Assembly: GCA_033852135.1 (NCBI GenBank) | Contig: JAWSVB010000010.1 | Span: 1 to 64,000, forward strand | Length of the DNA: 64,000 nucleotides | Source: QZLE01 sp033852135 | Lineage (GTDB): Bacteria > Pseudomonadota > Gammaproteobacteria > QZLD01 | Direction of reading: 5' to 3' | In this document: positions 43,424 to 50,895 of the stretch, piece by piece | How the letters are laid out: each line of letters begins with the position of its first letter | How positions within the stretch are numbered: the first letter of the stretch is position 1 | The notes under the pieces: generated by a model | The model's database searches: none | What the model saw: the letters and a program-made list of their open reading frames with translations, nothing else | What the model was told of the DNA's origin: nothing | Program-made: the position numbers and the translations under genes

Positions 43424-44403
43424 TCCTTTTTGTATGGGCCGGTGGTGGAGTCAACGCCTTCAGTGATGCTTTTTAGCTCAGATATTGCTGACTCTGGGGC
43501 GCAATAGTTTGAGTTAGCGGCTGTATCGATAGCCATGCGCCATGCCTTGGTGACTTTGGCAACATAGGCTGGACTGCGTTGTCTGCCTTCAATCTTCAGT
43601 GCTGCTGCACCTGTGGCAATAAGTTGGTCAAGAATATCAATGGTATTTAAGCTAACTGGTGTTTCAAAGGCGTATGTGGTTTCGCCATTTACGTTATAGC
43701 GCCCTTTACATGGTGTAGGGTAGGCGGCATTTTCATCTTTTTTATAACTGTCTAGTAGAATGTTATTGAGACGGCACTCGAGCTTGTTATCTTTCTCTTC
43801 CCAGTTAACGTGGCTTGCAGGTGAGCAGGCGCCATATGTATTGGGTGACTCACCGGTGGCGTAGGAGGAGAGCATGCAACGCCCCTCAGCCATAACGCAT
43901 AAGCTGCCAAAGCCAAATATCTCTATATCTATCGATACTTCAGAGCAGATTTTGGTGATTTGCTCAAGCGTTAGTACGCGAGGTACTACTGCTCGCTTGA
44001 TGCCAAAGTTATCGATATAGAAATTGAGTGATTCAATATTTGATGCGGATGCCTGGACTGAAAGATGTCTAGTTAACTGCGGGTGTTTATTAGCTGCATA
44101 ATCAAGAACGCCAATGTCAGCTACTATAATGGCATCCACCCCTGAGTCTGCAGCTAGATCAACTGCATCTGCCCATTTTTGCCACTTTTCCGGTTGCGGG
44201 AATGTGTTTATCGCAACTAGTACTTTTGCATCTTTTGTATGGGCATAATCAACTGCCTTACTAATGTTTTTTGCAGAAAAGTTTAGCCCAGGAAAATGGC
44301 GGGCATTGGTTTCATCTTTAAACCCTAAGTAAACAGCATCTGCACCATTATCAACCGCGGCTTTTAGGGCGGGGAAGTTTCCTGCAGGGCAAACCAACTC
44401 CAT
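43414..44403 (-). CDS. ubiU: Ubiquinone biosynthesis protein UbiU (U32 peptidase-like)
   Basis: A 329-residue U32-family protein that partners UbiV. It begins MELVCPAGNFPALKAAVDNG, typical of the family, and has the cluster-ligand region GSLCVMAEGRCMLSSYATG with further Cys in YGACSPASHVNW and PTPCKGRYN. It overlaps ubiV by ten bases, and its ATG shares one base with the stop of the upstream radical SAM gene, so all three genes form one transcript. Presence of ubiT, U and V suggests growth with ubiquinone under low oxygen. Confidence 0.92.
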   Translation of the reverse strand: MELVCPAGNFPALKAAVDNGADAVYLGFKDETNARHFPGLNFSAKNISKAVDYAHTKDAKVLVAINTFPQPEKWQKWADAVDLAADSGVDAIIVADIGVLDYAANKHPQLTRHLSVQASASNIESLNFYIDNFGIKRAVVPRVLTLEQITKICSEVSIDIEIFGFGSLCVMAEGRCMLSSYATGESPNTYGACSPASHVNWEEKDNKLECRLNNILLDSYKKDENAAYPTPCKGRYNVNGETTYAFETPVSLNTIDILDQLIATGAAALKIEGRQRSPAYVAKVTKAWRMAIDTAANSNYCAPESAISELKSITEGVDSTTGPYKKEWR

Positions 44404-45347
44404 TATTTATAGACCTTGTCCGAGACAAATGGGGTGTCTGTGGCGCTGCCTTGGCCACCGAACTGGTGTAGGTTGGCTGCAATTTCATTGAGCACAAGCC
44501 ATTTTTTATTACACCAATCTGGAGCTAGCAGTACATCCAGCTGTGCTGTGCCAGTAACCCTATGAAAAACTACATCACCTGGAGTGTGCCTTATGATCTC
44601 CGCAGCGATCTCAGTATATTCAGAGAGTTTAAGTGGGGTGTAGTTGCCTTTTTTCCACTCATCGGCCAAGTGTGTATTGCGTACGATATGTAGCGGATGT
44701 AATTTAAGTCCGTTGGTGCCAACATCTATAACTTTTTTAAGGGTGGTAAGGCTATCTGCAGGATCTTCTCCTGGTAGCCCGATAATCAGGTGGGTGCAAA
44801 TATCCAGTCCAAATTTTTGTGCTCTGATGATAGCGTCTTCATATTCAGCAAATGTATGGCCACGATTTACCTTTTTTAAAGTGCTGTCTAGAGCTGTTTG
44901 TAAGCCTAATTCCAAACATACTTCGTGCCCTTTATCTTTATACTTTGCCAATAGTTCTAAAGTTGCATCGGGTACGCAATCGGGTCTAGTGCCAATTGAA
45001 AGACCTATTACATCGCGTTCATCCAGCACCTCTTTGTACATTTTATCTAGGTGTTCAACGTGAGCATATGTGTTGGTGTATGCTTGGAAATAGGCGATAT
45101 ATTTTCTTGCCCCGGTTCTTTTGCGTACCACAGTCCTACCGCTTTCTAGTTGACTGCTTATAGATGGTGGCTCGTTGGTGTTGGGGTTAAATGACTCATT
45201 ATTGCAGAACGTGCAACCGCCAACGCCTTTGAAACCATCTCTGTTAGGACAGGTGAATTGGGCGTTTATGGTGAGTTTGTGAACCTTGCAACCATGCTTT
45301 TTTTGCATTGCATGGCCAAAGGTATTAACTAGGTTTGGAAGCTGCAT
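44403..45347 (-). CDS. TIGR01212-family radical SAM protein (YhcC-like)
   Basis: A 314-residue radical SAM enzyme. The cluster motif reads CPNRDGFKGVGGCTFCNN (about residues 29-46), the variant spacing characteristic of this family rather than CxxxCxxC. It also has LELGLQTALDSTLKKVNRGH and HLIIGLPGEDPADS, typical of the Elp3-like radical SAM fold. Escherichia coli YhcC is the nearest named relative; its substrate is not established. It heads the transcript that includes ubiU and ubiV. Confidence 0.9.
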   Translation of the reverse strand: MQLPNLVNTFGHAMQKKHGCKVHKLTINAQFTCPNRDGFKGVGGCTFCNNESFNPNTNEPPSISSQLESGRTVVRKRTGARKYIAYFQAYTNTYAHVEHLDKMYKEVLDERDVIGLSIGTRPDCVPDATLELLAKYKDKGHEVCLELGLQTALDSTLKKVNRGHTFAEYEDAIIRAQKFGLDICTHLIIGLPGEDPADSLTTLKKVIDVGTNGLKLHPLHIVRNTHLADEWKKGNYTPLKLSEYTEIAAEIIRHTPGDVVFHRVTGTAQLDVLLAPDWCNKKWLVLNEIAANLHQFGGQGSATDTPFVSDKVYK

Positions 45348-45523
45348 AGATCAATTAGTCGATAATATAATTGAGGCCATTATAAGGTAAAAGCTTCTGT
45401 GGATAAACCGAACTTGTTATTCGGTCTGATTATAGATGGCTTTAGTGATGCTCTAGCCATGGTTTTAACGGTTGAAAAGCAAGAAAGATAAGCTGTTATT
45501 TTTTTTAAAATAAATAAGGGGGT

Positions 45524-45558
45524 TAGGAAAATTATTGCAGCTAAAATTAGGGGTTAAT
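45524..45558 (+). promoter_or_regulatory. Repeated A-T-rich plus GGGG boxes upstream of the symporter promoter
   Basis: AATAAGGGGGTTAG (45524) and AATTAGGGGTTAA (45545) lie 10-45 bases before the -35 box. The same box type occurs upstream of the DUF3360 promoter: AATAAGGGGGCAAG at 48921 and AATTAGGGGGTAAT at 49002. They may be activator sites shared by the two loci. Confidence 0.45.
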
Positions 45559-45566
45559 TCATTTGG

Positions 45567-45594
45567 TTGACAATTACTGGGAAAGGCATATATG
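45567..45594 (+). promoter_or_regulatory. Sigma-70 promoter of the DUF4212/SLC5 symporter operon
   Basis: TTGACA (45567-45572) is a perfect -35 box; TATATG (45589-45594) after a 16-base spacer is the -10 box. The block GGTTGACAATTA and the following GCATATA are identical at the DUF3360 promoter (48997-49024). Confidence 0.75.
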
Positions 45595-45599
45595 CTGGG

Positions 45600-45783
45600 A
45601 TCTTCCGATTGCTGTGTTTGTTCTTTTTTGTATATAAAAAACTATATGTATCAGAGACAAATTGGATGTGTTGGAAGTTTGGTGCGGTAACGAATAGGGC
45701 GTCAGGAGGCTTGTCGTTATTGTGGCTAATTAGGTTACCCTTTGTGGTAGGTGTCTAGTACTAAAGTCTTAAAGGAGTAGGGT
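45600..45783 (+). ncRNA. Candidate structured leader RNA (copy A), upstream of DUF4212
   Basis: About 180 nt of untranslated leader homologous to copy B (49030-49252). Shared blocks are ATCTTC (45600), a closing stem TTTGT (45627-45631)/ACAAA (45657-45661), TATCAGAGACAAATTGG (45649), and a hairpin AACGAATAGG (45689-45698)/CTTGTCGTT (45710-45718). That hairpin presents GGCGTCAGGAGGCTT (45698-45712). A last hairpin is TACC (45736)/GGTA (45746). No leader peptide is obvious although GGAGG looks like a ribosome-binding site. The function is unknown; a riboswitch or protein-binding leader is the leading interpretation, and a DNA-level operator is the alternative. Confidence 0.6.
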
Positions 45784-46053
45784 ATGGGTGGTCATGGACC
45801 AGCTGTCAAGCTTGGCAAGGATAATGCTTCCGATTATAAGGGAGCTCTCGGTATCAAATTATTTATCGTTTACACAATAGTATATGCAATCTTCGTTGCT
45901 ATTAACGTTTATGATGCAACAATCATGGATAAGCTGGTTGGTGGACAAAACGTTGCTGTTGTTTATGGCTTTGGTCTTATCGTTCTAGCGTTGATCATGG
46001 CTCTTATCTATAACGCACTCTGCAATAAAGCAGAGAAACGACTGAACGGTTAA
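45784..46053 (+). CDS. DUF4212 small subunit of a sodium/solute symporter
   Basis: An 89-residue membrane protein with two helices (about 22-44 and 57-80), typical of DUF4212, the small subunit encoded with VC_2705-type SLC5 symporters. AAAGGAG lies six bases before the ATG. It opens the operon and is followed 12 bases later by the large subunit. The transported solute is not fixed by sequence; acetate and other short carboxylates are known for related systems. Confidence 0.88.
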   Translation: MGGHGPAVKLGKDNASDYKGALGIKLFIVYTIVYAIFVAINVYDATIMDKLVGGQNVAVVYGFGLIVLALIMALIYNALCNKAEKRLNG

Positions 46054-46065
46054 GGGGATTATATT

Positions 46066-47991
46066 ATGAATTATGACGTCTCCATATTAGCTATTGTTCT
46101 ATTTCTAGCTTTTGTATGTTTTGTAGTAGGTATCTCTTTCTACTTAGGTAGCAGAACGAAGTCTGCTGATGGGTATTATGCTGCTGGTGGTTCAATTCAC
46201 TGGGCGGTAAATGGTGTTGCCTTTGCTGGTGACTACCTGTCTGCTGCTTCATTTCTAGGTATTTGCGGAATGATCGCAACCAAAGGGTATGATGGTTTCC
46301 TATACTCCATCGGTTACCTTGCAGGTTGGATGGTTGCTTTATTCTTAGTTGCTGAGCCAATGAAACGCCTTGGTAAATACACATTTACTGATGCACTTGA
46401 TTGCAAATTTAATTCTAAAGCAATTCAGCTTACTGCTGCGATATCTACACTTATCGTATCTATCTTCTATCTGATTCCGCAGATGGTTGGTGCTGGTGTA
46501 TTGGTTGAGCCTCTGCTGGGTTTTCCTCACTGGGTTGGTGTTGTGTTCGTTGGTATCATCGTAACAGTTATTGTTGCGACTGCTGGTATGGCTTCTACAA
46601 CATACGTACAGTTCCTTAAAGGTGGCTTGCTGCTTATCTTCTCACTTGTACTTGTTATAGCTATCTTGACTCGTGGCCTTCAGATTGATCCAGATGCTGG
46701 TGGCGATACTCCATATCATAACTTTGTAACTCTTGATGCTACTGTTGAAGGTGGTGCGGTTACAGTTGCTGATGCAAGCTACACCGTTGTTTCTCAGCCA
46801 GGTGATGCTTTCATTAAAGAAGGTTATGTAATGCTTGCTAAAGATGGAATTAACTCTATCTGGCAGATCAAAGGTAACCAGCTGAAAGAAACTCTAAGCA
46901 AAATCGACATGGCTGATGGCACTGTTCTTTATAATGGTGCGGAAAAAGCTGCTAACAGATTTTTCAAAGTTGGTAGTGCTTCTAAGCTTGTTGTTGATGG
47001 CAAAGAGGTTACTCAGACTGGAGCTGTTGGTCCATTTGAATTCTTAAAAAATGTTCGTCAGAGTGAGATCATACTCTGGGGTAAGAAGAGAATTCTAGAT
47101 GGTGGCAATACATACGATATCTACTATCAAAAACCAACTCCAGGTTCCAAGATTCTTCGTCCAGGTATGAAATTCAAGGTTGAAGGTACATTTGTAGACA
47201 AGCTGAACTTCGTTTCTCTTATGCTTGCTCTATTCTGCGGTACTGCTGCTCTTCCACACATCCTTATCCGTTACTACACTGTACCTAGCCAGGCTGATGC
47301 TAGAAAATCAACTATCGTTGCGATTGGCGCGATCGGATTTTTCTATATCTTGACCCTGTTTATGGGTATTGGTGCGATGACAAATGGTGTGATTAATGTT
47401 CTTGAAGGTAATATGTCAGCCCCGTTGGTTGCGCTGTCATTTGGTGTGGTATTGTTCTCCATTATCTCTTCAATTGCATTCTCAACGGTGCTTGGTACTG
47501 TTTCCGGTCTAATCGTTGCAGCATCTGGTGCTGTTGCGCATGACTTGCTTACCAACTTCATGGGCATCGAGTTTGACGATGCTGGAAAAGTGCGTGCTGG
47601 TAAGATGGCTGCCATCGTAGTTGGTGGTATTGCTATTGTTCTTGGTATTGCCTTTAAGGGTATGAACGTATCGTTCCTAGTGGGTTGGGCGTTCGCGGTA
47701 GCAGCTTCTGCTAACCTACCTGCGATCCTTATGATCCTATTCTGGAAACGCACCACTTCTCAAGGCATAGCTGCTTCAATCATCGTTGGTATCGTATCTT
47801 CACTAGGTATCATCTTATTGTCACCATCAATGTATGATAAGTATGGTCTACTAGCAAGCGATGCACCATGGGCTCTTAACAACCCTGGTATCGTTTCCAT
47901 CCCTCTAGCTTTTATAGCATTGATTGTTGTTTCTCTAATGACAAATGGTGTTGGTAAAACTGACGCAGAGATGGAAGCTGAAGAAGCTTAA
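46066..47991 (+). CDS. Sodium:solute symporter, SLC5 family, VC_2705-like (cation/acetate symporter-like) with extra hydrophilic insert
   Basis: A 641-residue polytopic membrane protein of the SLC5/SSS fold. The start (ILAIVLFLAFVCFVVGISFY, with SRTKSADGYYAAGG after it) and GTAALPHILIRYYTVP in the middle are diagnostic; the family is related to ActP. It is longer than the usual 550-590 residues because of a hydrophilic insert of about 120 residues (about 205-370, rich in Asp, Gly, Val and Lys) between membrane helices, predicted outside the membrane. It follows the DUF4212 gene. Probable role is sodium-coupled uptake of a small carboxylate. A UUCG hairpin follows the stop. Confidence 0.9.
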   Translation: MNYDVSILAIVLFLAFVCFVVGISFYLGSRTKSADGYYAAGGSIHWAVNGVAFAGDYLSAASFLGICGMIATKGYDGFLYSIGYLAGWMVALFLVAEPMKRLGKYTFTDALDCKFNSKAIQLTAAISTLIVSIFYLIPQMVGAGVLVEPLLGFPHWVGVVFVGIIVTVIVATAGMASTTYVQFLKGGLLLIFSLVLVIAILTRGLQIDPDAGGDTPYHNFVTLDATVEGGAVTVADASYTVVSQPGDAFIKEGYVMLAKDGINSIWQIKGNQLKETLSKIDMADGTVLYNGAEKAANRFFKVGSASKLVVDGKEVTQTGAVGPFEFLKNVRQSEIILWGKKRILDGGNTYDIYYQKPTPGSKILRPGMKFKVEGTFVDKLNFVSLMLALFCGTAALPHILIRYYTVPSQADARKSTIVAIGAIGFFYILTLFMGIGAMTNGVINVLEGNMSAPLVALSFGVVLFSIISSIAFSTVLGTVSGLIVAASGAVAHDLLTNFMGIEFDDAGKVRAGKMAAIVVGGIAIVLGIAFKGMNVSFLVGWAFAVAASANLPAILMILFWKRTTSQGIAASIIVGIVSSLGIILLSPSMYDKYGLLASDAPWALNNPGIVSIPLAFIALIVVSLMTNGVGKTDAEMEAEEA

Positions 47992-48020
47992 TTTAAGGTT
48001 AGTTAAATCTTAAATGATGA

Positions 48021-48046
48021 ATTAGGCCACCTTCGGGTGGCCTAAT
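48021..48046 (+). terminator. UUCG-capped hairpin after the symporter gene
   Basis: ATTAGGCCACC (48021-48031) pairs perfectly with GGTGGCCTAAT (48036-48046) around a TTCG tetraloop. No clear T run follows, so it may be a terminator of the weaker type or a 3'-end stabiliser before the next gene at 48070. Confidence 0.6.
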
Positions 48047-48069
48047 CTTATGTAAATAAAGAGGGAATT

Positions 48070-48699
48070 ATGAATCGTTATCGCATTACAGTTTTGGTTG
48101 TCTGTTGTATTTTAATCGCCCTTGGTGGTGCAGATATTAATTCTATTTTACGAAATTATGAACCAGAAGTTGTTGCCTGGGATCTTAAATCAGGTGCTCT
48201 TGAACCAAGCAAAGAGTGGTTGACTCTTAATGGTGGTGTATTAATGCTTGAAGAGGCCATTTCTACCTCCGGTGAGCTTGAAATCGACGCATTGCTTGTA
48301 CCATATGTGCGTGACATCGATGAGAAAAAGTTTTTTGTATTAATAGAGACTAGAGATCCTAAGTTGGTTGAAGCATTTACAATTTATCATCTTGCGCTTG
48401 AATCTGAACCTGAAAAAGCTAAGTTTCTTCAAGAGAATCTGGATACATTTAGAATGCAAAGACCTGTGTCAGGGATGGTGGTTCAAGGTCTAATAGCAAA
48501 TAGAAATCGTGATACTTTATTTGAATTTGCTTCTGAAACGGGAATGGATGTTCCAGAAGAAGTTGTCTTTATCCATGAGGGTAATGAACCTCCACCAATA
48601 TATAGAGGGCTGTTCTTTTTGCTGATGGCTATAGCTGGAATTATAAAAGTTATTGTTGTAGGGCGTAATAATAAATCTATAGGCGATATATCTGCATAG
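48070..48699 (+). CDS. Hypothetical membrane protein with two end helices
   Basis: A 209-residue protein not recognised. It has a membrane helix at about 7-25 (VLVVCCILIALGGADI) and another at about 176-197 (LFFLLMAIAGIIKVIVV), separated by about 150 soluble residues containing LNGGVLMLEEAI and LLVPYVRDIDEKKFFVLIET. The topology suggests a periplasmic domain held by two anchors. AGAGGG sits eight bases before the ATG. It is between the symporter operon and the DUF3360 gene, but a hairpin and a terminator separate it from each, so any functional link is inferred from position only. Confidence 0.65.
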   Translation: MNRYRITVLVVCCILIALGGADINSILRNYEPEVVAWDLKSGALEPSKEWLTLNGGVLMLEEAISTSGELEIDALLVPYVRDIDEKKFFVLIETRDPKLVEAFTIYHLALESEPEKAKFLQENLDTFRMQRPVSGMVVQGLIANRNRDTLFEFASETGMDVPEEVVFIHEGNEPPPIYRGLFFLLMAIAGIIKVIVVGRNNKSIGDISA

Positions 48700-48742
48700 A
48701 AGCCCTGCATTTATGCGAAGTCTATCTAAATTTAAGAATAAT

Positions 48743-48780
48743 AAAAAACTCTCTAGATCTCCTCTAGGGAGTTTTTTATT
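48743..48780 (+). terminator. Intrinsic terminator after the 48070 gene
   Basis: AAAAAACTCTCTAGA pairs with TCTAGGGAGTTTTTT across TCTCC; a run of T ends the structure. It separates the 48070 gene from the DUF3360 promoter region. Confidence 0.85.
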
Positions 48781-48894
48781 GGGAATCATATTATGCTTTT
48801 TAAGATTAGTTTGCCTTAAATATGCATGTGAATGGAAGTAGTAAGGGTTATCCCTATGTTTATAGTGTTCAAAATTAAGCGTGATAAACAAAAT

Positions 48895-49011
48895 TGCCCC
48901 ATTTTCTTCCCTATTTGATAAATAAGGGGGCAAGCCTATCTTGCCAAGGTTCAGAATTAAACATCATGAGACATGCATGCCCCATTTTCTTCTAGGTTGA
49001 CAATTAGGGGG
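48895..49011 (+). repeat. Tandem duplication upstream of and into the DUF3360 promoter
   Basis: TGCCCCATTTTCTTC occurs at 48895 and again at 48978, 83 bases apart. Each is followed by a similar stretch ending in a G run (AATAAGGGGG at 48921 and AATTAGGGGG at 49002). The second copy overlaps the -35 box; the first looks like a degenerate second promoter (TTGATA followed by GCCTATC). Confidence 0.55.
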
Positions 49012-49024
49012 TAATGCATATAAT
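48997..49024 (+). promoter_or_regulatory. Sigma-70 promoter of the DUF3360 gene
   Basis: TTGACA (48997-49002) and TATAAT (49019-49024) are both perfect with a 16-base spacer. The same core lies before the DUF4212 operon at 45567-45594. Confidence 0.85.
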
Positions 49025-49029
49025 GCTGC

Positions 49030-49252
49030 CATCTTCGGACTACTGTATTCGTTACTTTTGTTATACAAATAGTTATGCATATCAGTGACAAATTGGTAGT
49101 ACGAAAAAGTTGGTCTAGTACAGAATAAGGCGTCAGGAGGCTTATTCGAATTACTATTGGGCTATTTGGATTACCCTTTTGGGGTAATTGCTACCTTTCA
49201 TAACACTTGAAAGACCATTTAGAAGGGGGTTTAACCTCCCTTTCAATGACCC
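49030..49252 (+). ncRNA. Candidate structured leader RNA (copy B), upstream of DUF3360
   Basis: About 220 nt of leader homologous to copy A (45600-45783). Shared blocks are ATCTTC (49031), TTTGT (49057-49061)/ACAAA (49088-49092), TATCAGTGACAAATTGG (49080), the hairpin GAATAAG (49123-49129)/CTTATTC (49141-49147) presenting GGCGTCAGGAGG, and ATTACCC (49170-49176)/GGGTAAT (49182-49188). The distance from the -35 box to GGCGTCAGG is 132 bases here and 131 in copy A. A further 60 bases unique to this copy precede the start codon, including AGAAGGGGGTTTAACCTCCC, which can fold as a small hairpin. Function unknown. Confidence 0.6.
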
Positions 49253-50764
49253 ATGGAGTTAACAATGGCAAAAGAGGAAAAACAGTTTTATTCAGATTTG
49301 CGCAAGAAAGCCAGTGAGTTTGACACGCGTGAAGAGTATCTGAATCATGAATTAAAAATAATGAGCTTTAGAAGATGGGGCGTTCACCTACCTTTTAGAG
49401 ACTACAGCATTGAACTGGAAGATTTGATTCCAGCTATTGCTGCAACAATTGGTAAGGTTGTAATGGTAGCAGCTTGTGTATCTGCATTTGCATATGCTCC
49501 AGGGTTTGACCTTTATAATCTTCCAGAAGCTGACAAGCTTGCATTTATTGCAGAGAACGTGCGTTATGAGCTTATAATTGCAGGTCTTCTATTTGTAATA
49601 CTTTTCTCAGCGATTGTTAATCCTAATGCTAACCTTGCGGGTACGCATGGTCCTATGATCCCATTGATTTCAGTAATTGCAGCTGCTGGTGGTCACCCAC
49701 TAGCTCTGGGTATTATGGTGGGTGTCTTTGGGTTGATTCTCGGTCTTACTAAAGGTGGATCGAAACTGATGACCCTCACCGGTGTCGGGGTGCGGGGTGG
49801 TCTCCTCTTATATCTCGGTGCCACTGGCTTGTTTAAGTTCATTGGTAAACTTGATGCATGGGCAACTGGTTTGTCAGATGACGGCTCTACAAGATTTATC
49901 TTCCTTGCAGTTATCGGCGCTACCCTTGTTGTTTATACATACCTTGCAAAGGTTAATAAGCGCTGGTTGGCAATTCCTCTTTGCTCAGGGTTAGCAGGTG
50001 TTGTGGCACTTATGTGCGGCGCTGACGATTTTGCGTTTAAATCAGGACCTGGACTTCCAGAGTTCAGCCCATTCTACTGGTGGGGTGAAAACACAGGTTG
50101 GCACATGGGTTGGCCTGGAATTGAGCACTTCTTAGCGGTAATGCCATTTGCGCTACTTGCTGTAGCTATGTGGTCTCCAGATTATCTTGGTCACCGTGTA
50201 TTCCAAGAGATGAACTATCCTAAAGAAGCTAAAGGCGTTCTAATGGATGTTGATGATACAATGATCGGTGCTTCTATCCGTCAAGGTATTGGTTCATTCC
50301 TAGGTGGTGGTAACCTTGCTTCTTCTTGGGGTACATACATGATCCCAGCTGCTATCGCTAAGCGTCCAATTCCTGGTGGAGCTATGCTAACAGGTATTCT
50401 ATGTATTGTAACTGCTCTACTTGGTTACCCAATGGATGTTGCAATGTGGTCTCCTGTTCTAATTATCGCTCTAGTTGTAGGTGTATTCCTTCCGCTTCTA
50501 GAAGCTGGTATGCAGATGGTTAACAAGCAGCAAGATTCTCTAAGTGCTGGTACTTGTATCTTCGCTTGTGCAATCGTTAACCCAGTATTTGGTTGGGCTA
50601 TAACAATGCTTCTTGATAACTTAGGTTTGATTGGAGACACTGAGCGTGCTAAAGAACTATCATTAGGTGATAAGCTGATTATTCCTGGAATAACATTTGT
50701 TATCTGTGTAGGTTCTATGGCTGCTGTAGGTCTAATCCCAGGTATTCCTGCTCTAGTTGGTTAA
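49253..50764 (+). CDS. DUF3360 family membrane transporter
   Basis: A 503-residue polytopic membrane protein (about 12 hydrophobic segments) of the DUF3360 family found in Vibrio and other marine Gammaproteobacteria. Family landmarks are SRR-like REEYLNHELKIMSFRRWG near the N-terminus, NANLAGTHGPMIPLI, YWWGENTGWHMG, WSPDYLGHRVFQ and NPVFGWAITMLLDNLGLI. The fold resembles that of SulP and nucleobase permeases by motif; substrate unknown. The first Met in frame is 49253 (MEL TMAKEE); an alternative ATG at 49265 (MAKEEKQ) is preceded by GGAGTT and may be the true start. It shares its promoter and leader with the symporter operon, and an intrinsic terminator follows. Confidence 0.85.
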   Translation: MELTMAKEEKQFYSDLRKKASEFDTREEYLNHELKIMSFRRWGVHLPFRDYSIELEDLIPAIAATIGKVVMVAACVSAFAYAPGFDLYNLPEADKLAFIAENVRYELIIAGLLFVILFSAIVNPNANLAGTHGPMIPLISVIAAAGGHPLALGIMVGVFGLILGLTKGGSKLMTLTGVGVRGGLLLYLGATGLFKFIGKLDAWATGLSDDGSTRFIFLAVIGATLVVYTYLAKVNKRWLAIPLCSGLAGVVALMCGADDFAFKSGPGLPEFSPFYWWGENTGWHMGWPGIEHFLAVMPFALLAVAMWSPDYLGHRVFQEMNYPKEAKGVLMDVDDTMIGASIRQGIGSFLGGGNLASSWGTYMIPAAIAKRPIPGGAMLTGILCIVTALLGYPMDVAMWSPVLIIALVVGVFLPLLEAGMQMVNKQQDSLSAGTCIFACAIVNPVFGWAITMLLDNLGLIGDTERAKELSLGDKLIIPGITFVICVGSMAAVGLIPGIPALVG

Positions 50765-50795
50765 TCAATTAGTGTAAGGTACTTCGGTACTAAGC

Positions 50796-50827
50796 AAAAA
50801 AGGGCTCCTCTTCTGGAGCCCTTTTTT
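50796..50827 (+). terminator. Intrinsic terminator after the DUF3360 gene
   Basis: GGGCTCC (50802-50808) pairs with GGAGCCC (50815-50821), with A before and six T after. A small GTAC-TTCG-GTAC hairpin precedes it. Confidence 0.9.
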
Positions 50828-50843
50828 ATTATGGTCTATTTTC

Positions 50844-50895
50844 CCAACATCTTTTTTACAAATTGCACCTCGGTCTTGGAAAAATAATCTCAGAA
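50844..50895. repeat. Degenerate half of the dispersed hairpin element, copy 3
   Basis: The sequence from CCAACATCTTTTTTACAAAT through TTGCACCTCGGTCTTGG to AAAAATAATCTC matches the 3' half of the 42391-42497 element (CAACATCTTTTTAGCAAACT, GCGCCTTGATCTTG) with about 75 % identity by eye. The 5' half is missing, so it looks like a truncated remnant. Confidence 0.5.

Noticed and set aside
48517..48933. Minus-strand 138-residue open frame opposite the 48070 gene
   Set aside because: It is antisense to a better-supported gene and crosses its terminator hairpin.
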